Assembly: GCA_902789725.1 (NCBI GenBank)
Contig: CADAPC010000011.1
Coordinates: 1 to 52,565 of the forward strand
Length of the DNA stretch: 52,565 nucleotides
Direction of reading: 5' to 3'
Source: an uncultured Bacteroidales bacterium
Lineage (GTDB): Bacteria; Bacteroidota; Bacteroidia; Bacteroidales; Bacteroidaceae
Under the pieces are notes generated by a model. It saw only the letters and a program-made list of their open reading frames with translations, was not told the DNA's origin and ran no database searches. Positions 22,042 through 30,373 of the stretch are shown here, piece by piece (within the stretch, counting starts at the first letter, position 1; each line of letters begins with the position of its first letter). The translations under genes and the position numbers were made by a program.

Positions 22042-22335
22042 ATGGGAATGTTTACAGTCAGAAAACCGCGTGGTTTTCATCATAATTACATATATTACGA
22101 CCCTCGGAAAGAAAAACTGAAGGAGATTGATGAACGGGCTAAACGAGAATTAGGTTTGCTTCCCCCAAAAGAATTCACCCCCGAAGATATCCGAGGGAAA
22201 TTTGTTCAAGCCACAAAACATGTGAAGCGACGTAAGGAGAGTGGGCGGAAACCACTATCGTATGGCGTGCTTATAACGGCTATCGTACTGCTGCTGATAT
22301 TAATGCATTATCTTTATACAGGCAGGATATTTTGA
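22042..22335 (+). CDS. Small single-span membrane protein, unknown function
   Basis: A 97-residue protein. A soluble N-terminal part (TVRKPRGFHHNYIYYDPRKE, then a basic helical region rich in Lys/Arg) is followed by one C-terminal transmembrane helix (GVLITAIVLLLILMHYLY), so the bulk is probably cytoplasmic. I start at ATG 22042 (alternatively 22048); the longer in-frame start at 21991 lacks a ribosome site. It lies between the OstA homologue and mutL, the arrangement I recall from other Bacteroidales. No function can be assigned. Confidence 0.7.
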   Translation: MGMFTVRKPRGFHHNYIYYDPRKEKLKEIDERAKRELGLLPPKEFTPEDIRGKFVQATKHVKRRKESGRKPLSYGVLITAIVLLLILMHYLYTGRIF

Positions 22336-22388
22336 ATACGAACTTTTTAGAGTCATCATTTTTTTCATAAAGAAGGGAGGAACTTGTT

Positions 22389-24293
22389 TTGAACGATATC
22401 ATACATCTTTTACCTGATGCCGTCGCTAACCAGATAGCTGCTGGCGAGGTGGTACAACGCCCTGCTTCAGTGATTAAGGAGATGGTGGAGAACTCGATTG
22501 ATGCTGGAGCTAAAAGTGTGAAAACTTTAGTGACTGATGGCGGTAAGACGACGATACAAGTCATAGACGATGGAAAAGGCATGTCTGAAACCGATGCTCG
22601 TCTCTCTTTTGAGCGTCATGCTACATCTAAAATTCTGAAAGCCTCCGATTTGTTTAATTTGACAACAATGGGATTCCGAGGAGAGGCTTTGGCAAGTATC
22701 GTGGCTGTTGCTCAGGTAGAACTGAAAACACGGAGGGCTGAGGATGAATTGGGTACTATGATTCAGATTGCTGGTTCTAAAATCGATAAGCAAGAACCCG
22801 TGGCATGTCCTGTGGGTTCAAACTTTTTGGTTCAGAATCTTTTCTTCAATGTCCCAGCCCGAAGAAAATTCCTGAAATCAAATCAGACAGAACTGACCAA
22901 TGTGGTTGCTGAGTTCCAACGCATTGTTTTGGTTCATCCTGAAATAGCATTTTCTCTATATAATAATGGTGTGGAAATGTACAATCTTCCACAGGCTACA
23001 GTCCGTCAGCGCATACTTGATGTGTTTGGAAAGAAAATCAATGTCGATTTGTTACCTGTTGAGGTCGAAACATCTTTGGTGAGTGTTTCAGGCTATGTGG
23101 GCAAACCAGAGTCTTCAAAAAAGAAAGGTCTTCACCAGTTTTTCTTTGTGAATGGGCGCTATATGCGTCATCCTTATTTTCACAGTGCCGTTATGAAGGC
23201 TTACGAGAACCTGATACCTGTGGGAGAACATGTGTCCTATTTCTTGTATTTTTCCGTAGAGCCATCGGCAATAGATGTCAATGTGCATCCTACCAAAACA
23301 GAAATCAAGTTTGACAATGAACAAGCCATTTGGCAGGTATTGTCGGCTGCTGTGAAAGAAACAATAGGCCAGTTCTGCAATGTCCCCATGATTGATTTTG
23401 ATGTAGAGGGTAAGCCTGATATACCCGTGATGGGGGGCACTACAGCAATACCTCGTCAACCCAAGCCTTCCGCCACCACATATAATCCATTTAAGGAGGG
23501 GAAAGAACAAACGTATTCTCGGTCTAATGGTTGGGAAAAACTTTATGATAAATATACCATTTCTCGTATAGAGGAGTTGTCTCGAGATTCGGACAGCGGA
23601 GGTGAAATTGTGATGCCTTCGTCGGAATTGAATTTTGAAAACTTTGCAAATTTACCCGACAATGGAAACCTGCAAGGTTCCATCTGGAATTCCATCGGGA
23701 AAAAACAAGGTGCATCATCGATGGAATTTGATGCGTCTGTCCAAAAAATTCAATATAAAGGGAAATTCATTGTACTGCCTTGCAGTAAGGGCCTCATGGT
23801 GGTGAATCAGCATCGGGCACATGTGCGTGTATTGTTTGAACAGAATATGCAGTGCATGACATCTATCAACCGACCGTCACAAAAAGAACTTTTCCCCAAT
23901 ATCGTACAGTTCGACAGAGAAGAAGCTTTGTTGGTGGAAGATTTGATGGGGGATATAAGCAGCTTAGGCTTTGAACTCTCTAATCTTGGTGGAGGATCCT
24001 ACTCCATCAATGGTATTCCGGCAGGTATCGAAGGTGTGGATGTGGACAATTTGCTTCATGAAATGGTGGCATCCGCGAAAGCGCAATCCAATACGATTCG
24101 GAAGGATGCTCAAGAGGCTTTGGCTCTAACTATGGCTGAAAATGCCGCTATTGTTTATGGACAAGTTTTGTCAGTAGTAGAGATGGAACGCCTATTGACG
24201 GATCTCTTTACATCTCCTTCTCCAGCTCGTACTCCCGATGGTAAATTGATATACATGATTATCGAGGACAAAACATTCGAAGAAATCATATAA
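22389..24293 (+). CDS. mutL: DNA mismatch repair protein MutL
   Basis: A 634-residue MutL, the ATPase linking MutS mismatch recognition to downstream repair. The GHKL ATPase motifs are intact: MVENSIDAGAKS, DDGKGM and GFRGEAL, with the loop Lys region near VNVHPTKTEIKF. The start codon is TTG at 22389, supported by AAGGGAGGAAC 9 to 19 bp upstream and by the canonical N-terminus MNDIIHLLPDAVANQIAAGE. In the C-terminal domain the endonuclease motif DQHAxxExxxxE appears as NQHRAHVRVLFE, lacking the first Asp and first Glu, so this MutL is probably not an endonuclease of the usual type. Confidence 0.95.
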   Translation: MNDIIHLLPDAVANQIAAGEVVQRPASVIKEMVENSIDAGAKSVKTLVTDGGKTTIQVIDDGKGMSETDARLSFERHATSKILKASDLFNLTTMGFRGEALASIVAVAQVELKTRRAEDELGTMIQIAGSKIDKQEPVACPVGSNFLVQNLFFNVPARRKFLKSNQTELTNVVAEFQRIVLVHPEIAFSLYNNGVEMYNLPQATVRQRILDVFGKKINVDLLPVEVETSLVSVSGYVGKPESSKKKGLHQFFFVNGRYMRHPYFHSAVMKAYENLIPVGEHVSYFLYFSVEPSAIDVNVHPTKTEIKFDNEQAIWQVLSAAVKETIGQFCNVPMIDFDVEGKPDIPVMGGTTAIPRQPKPSATTYNPFKEGKEQTYSRSNGWEKLYDKYTISRIEELSRDSDSGGEIVMPSSELNFENFANLPDNGNLQGSIWNSIGKKQGASSMEFDASVQKIQYKGKFIVLPCSKGLMVVNQHRAHVRVLFEQNMQCMTSINRPSQKELFPNIVQFDREEALLVEDLMGDISSLGFELSNLGGGSYSINGIPAGIEGVDVDNLLHEMVASAKAQSNTIRKDAQEALALTMAENAAIVYGQVLSVVEMERLLTDLFTSPSPARTPDGKLIYMIIEDKTFEEII

Positions 24294-24414
24294 AAAGGGT
24301 GTAAATGGTCCCTTCATGTACTCAAAAGGTGAAAAAAACATAAAAAAAGTATAAATAGAGATTTTTTTTTATATTTTTTTTGTTTTTTGTAGTGATGGAA
24401 TAAAGTAAAATGTT

Positions 24415-24422
24415 TACCTTTG
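24415..24422 (+). promoter_or_regulatory. -7 element of the OmpA-like porin gene, with a long structured leader
   Basis: TACCTTTG at 24415-24422 gives a 5' leader of about 130 nt. The leader contains complementary AGTAAAA (about 24508-24514) and TTTTACT (about 24540-24546) arms that could fold around the start region. A TTTG at 24386-24389 is 25 bp upstream, so the -33 element is uncertain. Confidence 0.65.
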
Positions 24423-24559
24423 TACCGAATTTAGTGTCTAGTGCGCCGTCTAATGTGAGAAATCACAGCAAAAATGGGCATATAATGTTAGGCACTCATT
24501 CATAACAGTAAAATTTATTAAAGAAAATATTAATTATTGTTTTACTAAAAATTGTATTT

Positions 24560-25744
24560 ATGAAAAAGTTAATGATGGCGTTGGCCTTTTTAGGCTTTAG
24601 TGCTGTTGCAGCAAACGCACAGTGCGACGAATTCGCAACTCCAACAACTAACAAGTACAGTGTGGCTACCAACTCATTCTGGTCTAACTGGTTTGTTCAG
24701 GCTGGTATTGATGCTAATATTTCTAGCATCTATGGTCACGGTAGCCTTCTCAAGAAAGACTGGCATGATGGTCGTACTTACGGTTTTGACCTTGCTGTTG
24801 GTAAGTGGTTCACTCCAGGTATCGGTACTCGTCTGAAACTGAACTGGGAGAACGGTGCATTCTACAAAGCATTCCGTACTTATCAGCACGCTTATGAAGC
24901 TCCAGACGGTGCTAAGGGCGGTTTCGGTGCTATTTACTTCGACACCGAGTTCAACATGAGCAACATCTTCTGTGGTTACAGCGACACTCGTGTTTGGAAT
25001 CTTATCCTCTACCCACGTATGGGTGTTATCCGCAACTTCGACGAGAGCGACTATGTTCCAGCTCTTGGTGCAGGTCTCGAGTCTTCTTGGAAGATTTCTA
25101 ATCGTGTGAGCATCTATGCAGACATTGCTGCCATATTTACAACTGAGGGCTTCAATAGCAAAGTTTCTATGGGTCACAAGCACAGATGGTACAGAGCTAA
25201 CAACGTTGTTTCTTTCGACCTTGGTGTTACTTACAACATTGGTAAGACAGGCTGGTCTAAGGCTGTATCTCTCGAGGACTACGAGGCTCTCTCTTCTGAG
25301 GCATGCGCTAAGCTCGCTGCTCTTCGTTCTCAGCTGAAGGCTGATCAGGACGAAAACGCTCGTCTGCGTTCTGAGCTTGCTAAGTGGAACAACCACAAGT
25401 GCGATACTGGTGCTCCAAGCAATGTTGTAGTAGGTGCAGCTTCTGTATTCTTCGATCTCAACTCTGCTAAGTTGAATTCTAAGAAGGATCTCATCAACAT
25501 TGAGGCTGTTGCTTCTGCTGCAAAGAACGCAGGTGCAAAGGTTGTCGTAACAGGTTCTGCTGATAGCAAGACAGGTTCTTCTGCTTACAACCAGAAGCTT
25601 TCTGAGGCTCGTGCTCAGGCTGTTGCAGACGAACTCGTTAACCTTGGTGTAGATCGTTCTAAGATTGAAGTGAAGGGCATTGGTGGTGTTGATCAGGTTG
25701 CTCCATTCAACCTCAACCGTCGTGCTGTTATCCAGCTCAAGTAA
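24560..25744 (+). CDS. OmpA-family outer-membrane protein (major porin type)
   Basis: A 394-residue outer-membrane protein. The signal peptide (MKKLMMALAFLGFSAVAANAQ) is followed by an N-terminal beta-barrel (about residues 25-235), a short coiled linker (LRSQLKADQDENARLRSELA) and a C-terminal peptidoglycan-binding OmpA domain (VFFDLNSAKLNSKKDL, GSADSKTGSSAYNQKLSEAR, FNLNRRAVIQLK). Codon use is strikingly biased (almost uniform GCT, CGT, AAG, GTT, TCT) compared with neighbours, the mark of a very highly expressed gene. A long leader precedes it and a strong terminator follows, so it is a monocistronic unit. Confidence 0.93.
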   Translation: MKKLMMALAFLGFSAVAANAQCDEFATPTTNKYSVATNSFWSNWFVQAGIDANISSIYGHGSLLKKDWHDGRTYGFDLAVGKWFTPGIGTRLKLNWENGAFYKAFRTYQHAYEAPDGAKGGFGAIYFDTEFNMSNIFCGYSDTRVWNLILYPRMGVIRNFDESDYVPALGAGLESSWKISNRVSIYADIAAIFTTEGFNSKVSMGHKHRWYRANNVVSFDLGVTYNIGKTGWSKAVSLEDYEALSSEACAKLAALRSQLKADQDENARLRSELAKWNNHKCDTGAPSNVVVGAASVFFDLNSAKLNSKKDLINIEAVASAAKNAGAKVVVTGSADSKTGSSAYNQKLSEARAQAVADELVNLGVDRSKIEVKGIGGVDQVAPFNLNRRAVIQLK

Positions 25745-25771
25745 TTAACGACTTTACACGGTATTTATAAT

Positions 25772-25806
25772 AATGGGGTGTGTCTTTTTAGATGCGCCCC
25801 ATTTTT
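25772..25806 (+). terminator. Rho-independent terminator of the OmpA-like gene
   Basis: Arms AATGGGGTG and CGCCCCATT with a partly paired stem top around a T-rich loop, followed by a T-run. Confidence 0.85.
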
Positions 25807-25850
25807 GTACTCTTTTTTTCTGTTGAAAGTAAAAAAAAACTTCTAATTCC

Positions 25851-25881
25851 TTTGTCAATTCAAATAAAAGCCGTACCTTTG
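25851..25881 (+). promoter_or_regulatory. Bacteroidetes-type promoter for tRNA-Pro/tRNA-Val
   Basis: TTTG (25851-25854), exactly 19 bp, TACCTTTG (25874-25881), about 43 bp before the first tRNA. Confidence 0.85.
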
Positions 25882-25923
25882 CAGTGCTTTTTGAGAAAGG
25901 CAAGGCTGAAAGGCCTGTGAAAT

Positions 25924-25996
25924 CGGGATGTAGTACAGTTGGTAGTATACTTGGTTTGGGACCAAGGGGTCGCACGTTCGAGTCGTGTCATCCCGA
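25924..25996 (+). tRNA. tRNA-Pro, anticodon TGG
   Basis: Acceptor arms CGGGATG/CATCCCG with the C1-G72 pair typical of tRNA-Pro. The anticodon stem CTTGG/CCAAG holds the loop TTTGGGA with TGG at 25957-25959. The T-loop is TTCGAGT. The discriminator A is followed by CC; a full CCA is not encoded. Confidence 0.95.
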
Positions 25997-26004
25997 CCGA
26001 CAAA

Positions 26005-26079
26005 GGGCGCTTAGCTCAGCTGGTTCAGAGCGTCTGCCTTACAAGCAGAGGGTCGGCGGTTCGAATCCGTCAGCGCCCA
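26005..26079 (+). tRNA. tRNA-Val, anticodon TAC
   Basis: Acceptor arms GGGCGCT/AGCGCCC; the anticodon stem TCTGC/GCAGA holds the loop CTTACAA with TAC at 26040-26042. T-arm GGCGG-TTCGAAT-CCGTC. Only 8 bp separate it from tRNA-Pro, so both come from one transcript. CCA is not encoded. Confidence 0.95.
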
Positions 26080-26126
26080 CTCAAGGAGATGACGGTTCGT
26101 TGAAAACAATTTGTCAGCACTCACAT

Positions 26127-26160
26127 AAAAGGAAAGGAGAAAGAATCCTTTCCTTTTTTT
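26127..26160 (+). terminator. Rho-independent terminator of the tRNA pair
   Basis: Arms AAAGGAAAGGA and TCCTTTCCTTT enclose GAAAGAA; the 3' arm runs into a T-tract. Located about 47 bp after tRNA-Val. Confidence 0.85.
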
Positions 26161-26213
26161 GTACTTGCCTGATAAAAAAATAAAAAAACATGAAACGTTC
26201 CACGGCTTTTTTG

Positions 26214-26243
26214 TTGTTGTTCCACAGAAAATGCGTACCTTTG
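26214..26243 (+). promoter_or_regulatory. Promoter of the parA-parB operon
   Basis: -7 element TACCTTTG (26236-26243) with a TTG at 26214-26216, 19 bp upstream. The spacer contains TGTTCCAC (26218-26225), which matches one half of the ParB-binding parS consensus TGTTNCAC. Confidence 0.7.
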
Positions 26244-26349
26244 CACTCAGAATTGAATGAAAGATAATGCTTTTTAGATGCATGGAAATAAGCGATGTGT
26301 TCTTGATACCGTGTATTTATGAGTGTTACCAACAATAAATGATTATGAT

Positions 26350-27117
26350 ATGGGAAAGATTATTGCATTAGCCAACCAAAAAGGTGGTGTGGGTAAAACA
26401 ACTACAGCTATCAATCTTGCGGCAAGTTTTGCTGCATTAGAAAAAAAAGTACTTGTGGTCGATGCCGACCCTCAAGCCAATGCCTCTTCTGGATTGGGTG
26501 TGGATATACAACAGGTTGATACATCTATTTATGATTGCATCATTAGTGCAACCGACCCGCATGAAGCCATCTATACAACCGATATTGAAGGATTAGATGT
26601 TATCCCCAGTCATATTGACTTGGTCGGAGCTGAGATTGAGATGCTAAATATAGAAAAGCGTGAAACTGTCTTGAAAAAAATTCTTGACCCATTGCGTGCG
26701 GAATATGATTATATTTTGATAGACTGCTCTCCTTCTTTAGGCATCATCACCGTTAATTCTTTAACATGTGCTGATTCTGTTATTATTCCCGTACAATGCG
26801 AGTATTTCGCACTTGAAGGCATCAGCAAATTGTTAAATACCATCAGAATTATTAAATCGAAGTTGAACCCACACCTTGAAATTGAAGGGTTCCTCCTGAC
26901 AATGTATGATTCTCGCCTCCGTTTGGCCAATCAAATTTATGGCGATGTGAAACGTCACTTCCAAGAGTTGGTGTTCAAGACCGTGATACAGCGTAATGTG
27001 AAGTTGTCCGAAGCCCCCAGTCATGGGATTCCTTGCATTTTATATGATGCAACTTCTAAAGGGGCACAGAACCATATTTCTTTGGCAAAAGAAATTGTGG
27101 CACGAGAATCGAAATAA
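26350..27117 (+). CDS. parA: Chromosome-partitioning ATPase ParA (Soj)
   Basis: A 255-residue deviant-Walker ParA ATPase that binds DNA as an ATP dimer and is stimulated by ParB to move origin regions. The N-terminus [20 protein letters not shown] contains the deviant Walker A with its signature lysine, and [13 protein letters not shown] and [14 protein letters not shown] follow. No N-terminal helix-turn-helix extension is present, as in chromosomal Soj proteins. ATG 26350 is chosen over the in-frame 26323 because it places the family motif at the N-terminus. parB follows after 30 bp. Confidence 0.96.
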   Translation: MGKIIALANQKGGVGKTTTAINLAASFAALEKKVLVVDADPQANASSGLGVDIQQVDTSIYDCIISATDPHEAIYTTDIEGLDVIPSHIDLVGAEIEMLNIEKRETVLKKILDPLRAEYDYILIDCSPSLGIITVNSLTCADSVIIPVQCEYFALEGISKLLNTIRIIKSKLNPHLEIEGFLLTMYDSRLRLANQIYGDVKRHFQELVFKTVIQRNVKLSEAPSHGIPCILYDATSKGAQNHISLAKEIVARESK

Positions 27118-27147
27118 GAATTGAAACCATAAATAGAAAATAGGAAA

Positions 27148-28032
27148 ATGGCGGTAAAAAAGAAATTCGGATCAGCCTTAGGGCGAGGTTTGGATGCTTT
27201 AATCTCCACAGAAGAAGTGCATACAGAGGGCGCATCTACTATCAATGAAATTGATATTCAACTTATTGAGCGAAACCCCAATCAGCCCCGTAGAGAATTT
27301 GATGAAGAGGCATTGCAAGAATTAGCCGATTCCATCAACATTCATGGTGTCATCCAGCCTATCACTGTCCGCGAACTTGAAAACGGACACTATCAAATCA
27401 TAGCAGGTGAACGTCGTTGGCGTGCTTCCCAGAAAGCAGGTTTGTCAAGTATTCCAGCCTATATCCGTACGGCGAATGATGAGACGATGATGGAGTGGGG
27501 ACTGATAGAAAACATTCAGCGCCAGGATCTTAATTCCATCGAGATAGCTTTGGCTTATCAACATTTGATAGATAAATACGAACTTACCCAGGAGCAGCTG
27601 AGCGAACGAGTGGGGAAAAAACGGGCTACAGTGGCCAATTACCTGAGGTTGCTGAAATTGCCAGCCCCTGTGCAAGTAGCCATTCAGAATCATCACATCG
27701 ACACGGGGCATGCACGCGCTCTGTTGGCATTGGATGATCCTAAAGAGCAGGTCAAGCTCTTTCAAGAAATCCAAAACAAAGGTTATTCCGTCCGCCAAGT
27801 GGAAGATATCATCAAGAATATCAATTCTGGCAATTCAAGTCAGCCTTCGCCAAGCACTCTGGCTCCCTCCCGGCAGTTGACTGAGGAGATGGTCGGCTTA
27901 CAAGAAGAGCTCTCCCGCTTAATAGGCACAGCTGCAAAGATATCCTGCACCACAAAAGGCGGTGGCAAAGTATCTTTCTCCTTCAAGGATATAGCCGATT
28001 TGCGTCAAATTGTTTCTTTGTTACAAAGGTAA
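27148..28032 (+). CDS. parB: Chromosome-partitioning protein ParB (Spo0J)
   Basis: A 294-residue ParB CTPase/DNA clamp that loads at parS. The N-terminal CTP-binding motifs are visible as RNPNQPRREFDEEAL, GVIQPITVRE and AGERRWRAS; ENIQRQDLNSIE and the helix-turn-helix (TQEQLSERVGKKRATVANYLRLL) follow, and the C-terminal dimerisation domain is short. Its stop overlaps the start of the DUF5683 gene (TAATG), implying translational coupling. No complete parS palindrome was noticed in the window. Confidence 0.96.
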   Translation: MAVKKKFGSALGRGLDALISTEEVHTEGASTINEIDIQLIERNPNQPRREFDEEALQELADSINIHGVIQPITVRELENGHYQIIAGERRWRASQKAGLSSIPAYIRTANDETMMEWGLIENIQRQDLNSIEIALAYQHLIDKYELTQEQLSERVGKKRATVANYLRLLKLPAPVQVAIQNHHIDTGHARALLALDDPKEQVKLFQEIQNKGYSVRQVEDIIKNINSGNSSQPSPSTLAPSRQLTEEMVGLQEELSRLIGTAAKISCTTKGGGKVSFSFKDIADLRQIVSLLQR

Positions 28033-28892
28033 TGTGTAAATTGAACTTCAGTAGTCATACATATAGGTTGTTGAGTTCTATTGCATTGTTTCTGCTTTTT
28101 GCTGCCGATGTTTGGGCGCAAGAAGTGAAAGAAACGGGTGCCGTTCCGCTGGCGCGTGCTCGCAGGGAAGGTTATTTGCGTCAAACGTCTGATACTTTGA
28201 CTGCCGATTCGATGAAGATGGGGGTAGAACGAGTTGAGAGTGGGCAGGCTGCTTTTGCCGAGGACTCTTTGGCAAACAGCGGTGTCGATGAAATGGTTCA
28301 AGGTTTAGACACAACCTCTGTGCATATTCATCTGACTGCCGATTCGTTGCTGAAGATGGTCAACACCAAACCCAAAGGGCGGTTTATTCCTGACCCCAAA
28401 AAGGCATTGTGGCTGGCTATTGTGTTTCCAGGAGGAGGGCAGATCTATAATCGCAAATATTGGAAATTGCCCCTTGTCTATGGTGGTTTCTTGGGATGTG
28501 TTTATGCGATGACTTGGAACAACACCATGTATCGCGACTACTCTCAAGCCTATATTGACATTACAGATAGTGATGAAAACACGAAAAGCTACGAGAATTT
28601 CATCCCTGCCCACTATGATGTCAACGGTAACATAACCCGTTTGCAAGAACTCTTCAAGAGAAAAAAGAACTATTATCGCCGTTATCGCGATTTGAGTATG
28701 TTCTTTATGATAGGAGTCTATGCGCTGTCGATTGTCGATGCATACGTCGATGCAGAGTTGTCGAGTTTTGACATCAGCCGCGACCTGTCGCTGAAGGTTC
28801 ATCCTGCTGTCATCAACGAGAAGCACTCCACCCTCAAGGTGCAAGGTATGAATGCCAATTCCTACGGCTTGCAATGCAGTTTGGTCTTTTAA
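28032..28892 (+). CDS. DUF5683 family envelope protein
   Basis: A 286-residue protein with an N-terminal signal or membrane segment (LLSSIALFLLFAADVWAQ) and a C-terminal DUF5683 domain beginning about residue 118 (KKALWLAIVFPGGGQIYNRKYWKL). That domain includes hydrophobic segments (PLVYGGFLGCVYAM and FFMIGVYALSIVDAYVDA), so it is membrane-associated. The family has no known biochemical role. It overlaps parB by one base and precedes a MltD-like lytic transglycosylase, an order I recall as conserved across Bacteroidales. Confidence 0.85.
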   Translation: MCKLNFSSHTYRLLSSIALFLLFAADVWAQEVKETGAVPLARARREGYLRQTSDTLTADSMKMGVERVESGQAAFAEDSLANSGVDEMVQGLDTTSVHIHLTADSLLKMVNTKPKGRFIPDPKKALWLAIVFPGGGQIYNRKYWKLPLVYGGFLGCVYAMTWNNTMYRDYSQAYIDITDSDENTKSYENFIPAHYDVNGNITRLQELFKRKKNYYRRYRDLSMFFMIGVYALSIVDAYVDAELSSFDISRDLSLKVHPAVINEKHSTLKVQGMNANSYGLQCSLVF

Positions 28893-28958
28893 GATTAAAA
28901 GATTAAGGAATTAAAAAATTAAAGGATTAAAAGATTTAAGAATTAAAGGATTTACGAT
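28893..28958. repeat. Short degenerate GATTAAA tandem array
   Basis: The 66-bp gap is made almost wholly of degenerate 7-9 bp units (AAGATTAAA, GGATTAAA, AGAATTAAA and the like). Similar arrays occur at about 40020-40055, 50975-51010 and, in reverse complement, 52395-52460. Confidence 0.7.
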
Positions 28959-30287
28959 ATGAAGAAGAAAATTGTTCTGATTAGTCTTTCAGCCCTCTTC
29001 GCGCTTGTGGGGCATGCTCAGGAAGTGACAACTTCAGAAGATAGTGTCCGTACTGAAATCAATGCCGACGCTGTCGATATGCCCGAAAGTATGTTTGTCA
29101 GCGAAGATGTGCTGATGACCGACTACAACAACAACTCCAATCTGACACCTGGCAGTGGAACTGCTCGTGTGCTTTCTTACGACGATTCTGTGCTTGTCAG
29201 CCGCCTTTCGCGCATCCCCACCACCATCGAGATGCCCCTCAACGATGTCACCCGCAAGTTCATCGACAATTATAGCAACCGCATGAAGGGCTCCGTTGCC
29301 ATTATGCTTGGAGCTTCCAACTTTTATAATCCCATTTTTGAAGAAGCTTTGGAACGTTATGGCTTGCCTTTAGAGCTAAGGTATCTCCCCGTGATAGAGT
29401 CTGCCTTGCGTCCTACAGCCACATCCAGAGCGGGCGCTGCAGGGCTTTGGCAATTCATGATAGGAACAGGAAAACGTTATGGACTGGAAGTGAATACCTT
29501 GGTTGATGAACGACGCGACCCCATCAAGTCCAGCGAAGCCGCTGCTCACTACCTGAGCGACCTCTATGATATGTTTGGCGATTGGAGTTTGGCCATTGCA
29601 GCCTACAACTGTGGCGAGGGCAATGTGCAGAAAGCTCTGACTCGTACGGGCAATCAGGAGGGGAGCGATTTCTGGTCCATCTATAACCGTCTGCCTCGCG
29701 AAACCCGTGGTTATGTGCCAGCCTTCATCGCAGCCACTTATATCATGAACTATTATTGCGATCACGGCATTGTTCCCCACGAAGCCAGCCTCCCGTTGGA
29801 GAGCGATACTGTCGTCGTTCAGCGCGAAGTCACTTTCGCTCAGATTGTATCTAAATGCAATGTCACAGTCGATGAACTTCGAGCCATCAATCCCCAATAC
29901 CGCAAAGACATCGTGCCAGCCAGTTACACACTGCGTTTGCCAGCCAGTGCCATTGAGGATTTCATTCTTTATGAAGACAGCATTTATGGTGTCAGTTCTG
30001 TCAAAGGAGCCGTAGCTTCATCCACTCGCCGTGTGGTAACAGATGATGTGGAGACCTCCGCTCAGACGGAAGTAAAAAATGCCACTGCTCAGAATTCCAC
30101 CCGTTCCACTGGGCGGAGATCTTCTCGCTCACGCCGTCAGCAAGCCACTCGTAGCGTATCTGTTAAGAGTGGCGACACCTTGTCTGCTATAGCCAAGCGA
30201 AACGGTACGAGCGTGTCGAAGCTGCGTCAGTTGAATGGCATCAAAGGAAACATCATTCGTCCAGGTCAGAAGATACGCGTGAAGTGA
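28959..30287 (+). CDS. MltD-like lytic murein transglycosylase with LysM
   Basis: A 442-residue secreted enzyme that cleaves the glycan backbone of peptidoglycan to 1,6-anhydro ends. The signal peptide is MKKKIVLISLSALFALVGHAQ. The SLT domain (about residues 120-260) carries the catalytic Glu in LPVIESALRP, then GAAGLWQFM and AIAAYNCGEGNV. A degenerate LysM-like segment follows near residue 300 (VTFAQIVSKCNVTVDELRAI), then a Ser/Arg-rich linker, and a clear C-terminal LysM (VKSGDTLSAIAKRNGTSV...IRPGQKIRV) that binds glycan. Confidence 0.93.
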   Translation: MKKKIVLISLSALFALVGHAQEVTTSEDSVRTEINADAVDMPESMFVSEDVLMTDYNNNSNLTPGSGTARVLSYDDSVLVSRLSRIPTTIEMPLNDVTRKFIDNYSNRMKGSVAIMLGASNFYNPIFEEALERYGLPLELRYLPVIESALRPTATSRAGAAGLWQFMIGTGKRYGLEVNTLVDERRDPIKSSEAAAHYLSDLYDMFGDWSLAIAAYNCGEGNVQKALTRTGNQEGSDFWSIYNRLPRETRGYVPAFIAATYIMNYYCDHGIVPHEASLPLESDTVVVQREVTFAQIVSKCNVTVDELRAINPQYRKDIVPASYTLRLPASAIEDFILYEDSIYGVSSVKGAVASSTRRVVTDDVETSAQTEVKNATAQNSTRSTGRRSSRSRRQQATRSVSVKSGDTLSAIAKRNGTSVSKLRQLNGIKGNIIRPGQKIRVK

Positions 30288-30373
30288 CGAAGTGCCGTTT
30301 CTTTTCAGAAAAAGTGGAAGAGCGTGGTGAAGGGATGTCATAAATTATTGTCAACAAAAAACAACGAGGCTTT

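Noticed and set aside
25884..26183. 99-codon plus-strand open frame across tRNA-Pro and tRNA-Val
   Set aside because: It lies within two clear tRNA genes and their terminator.
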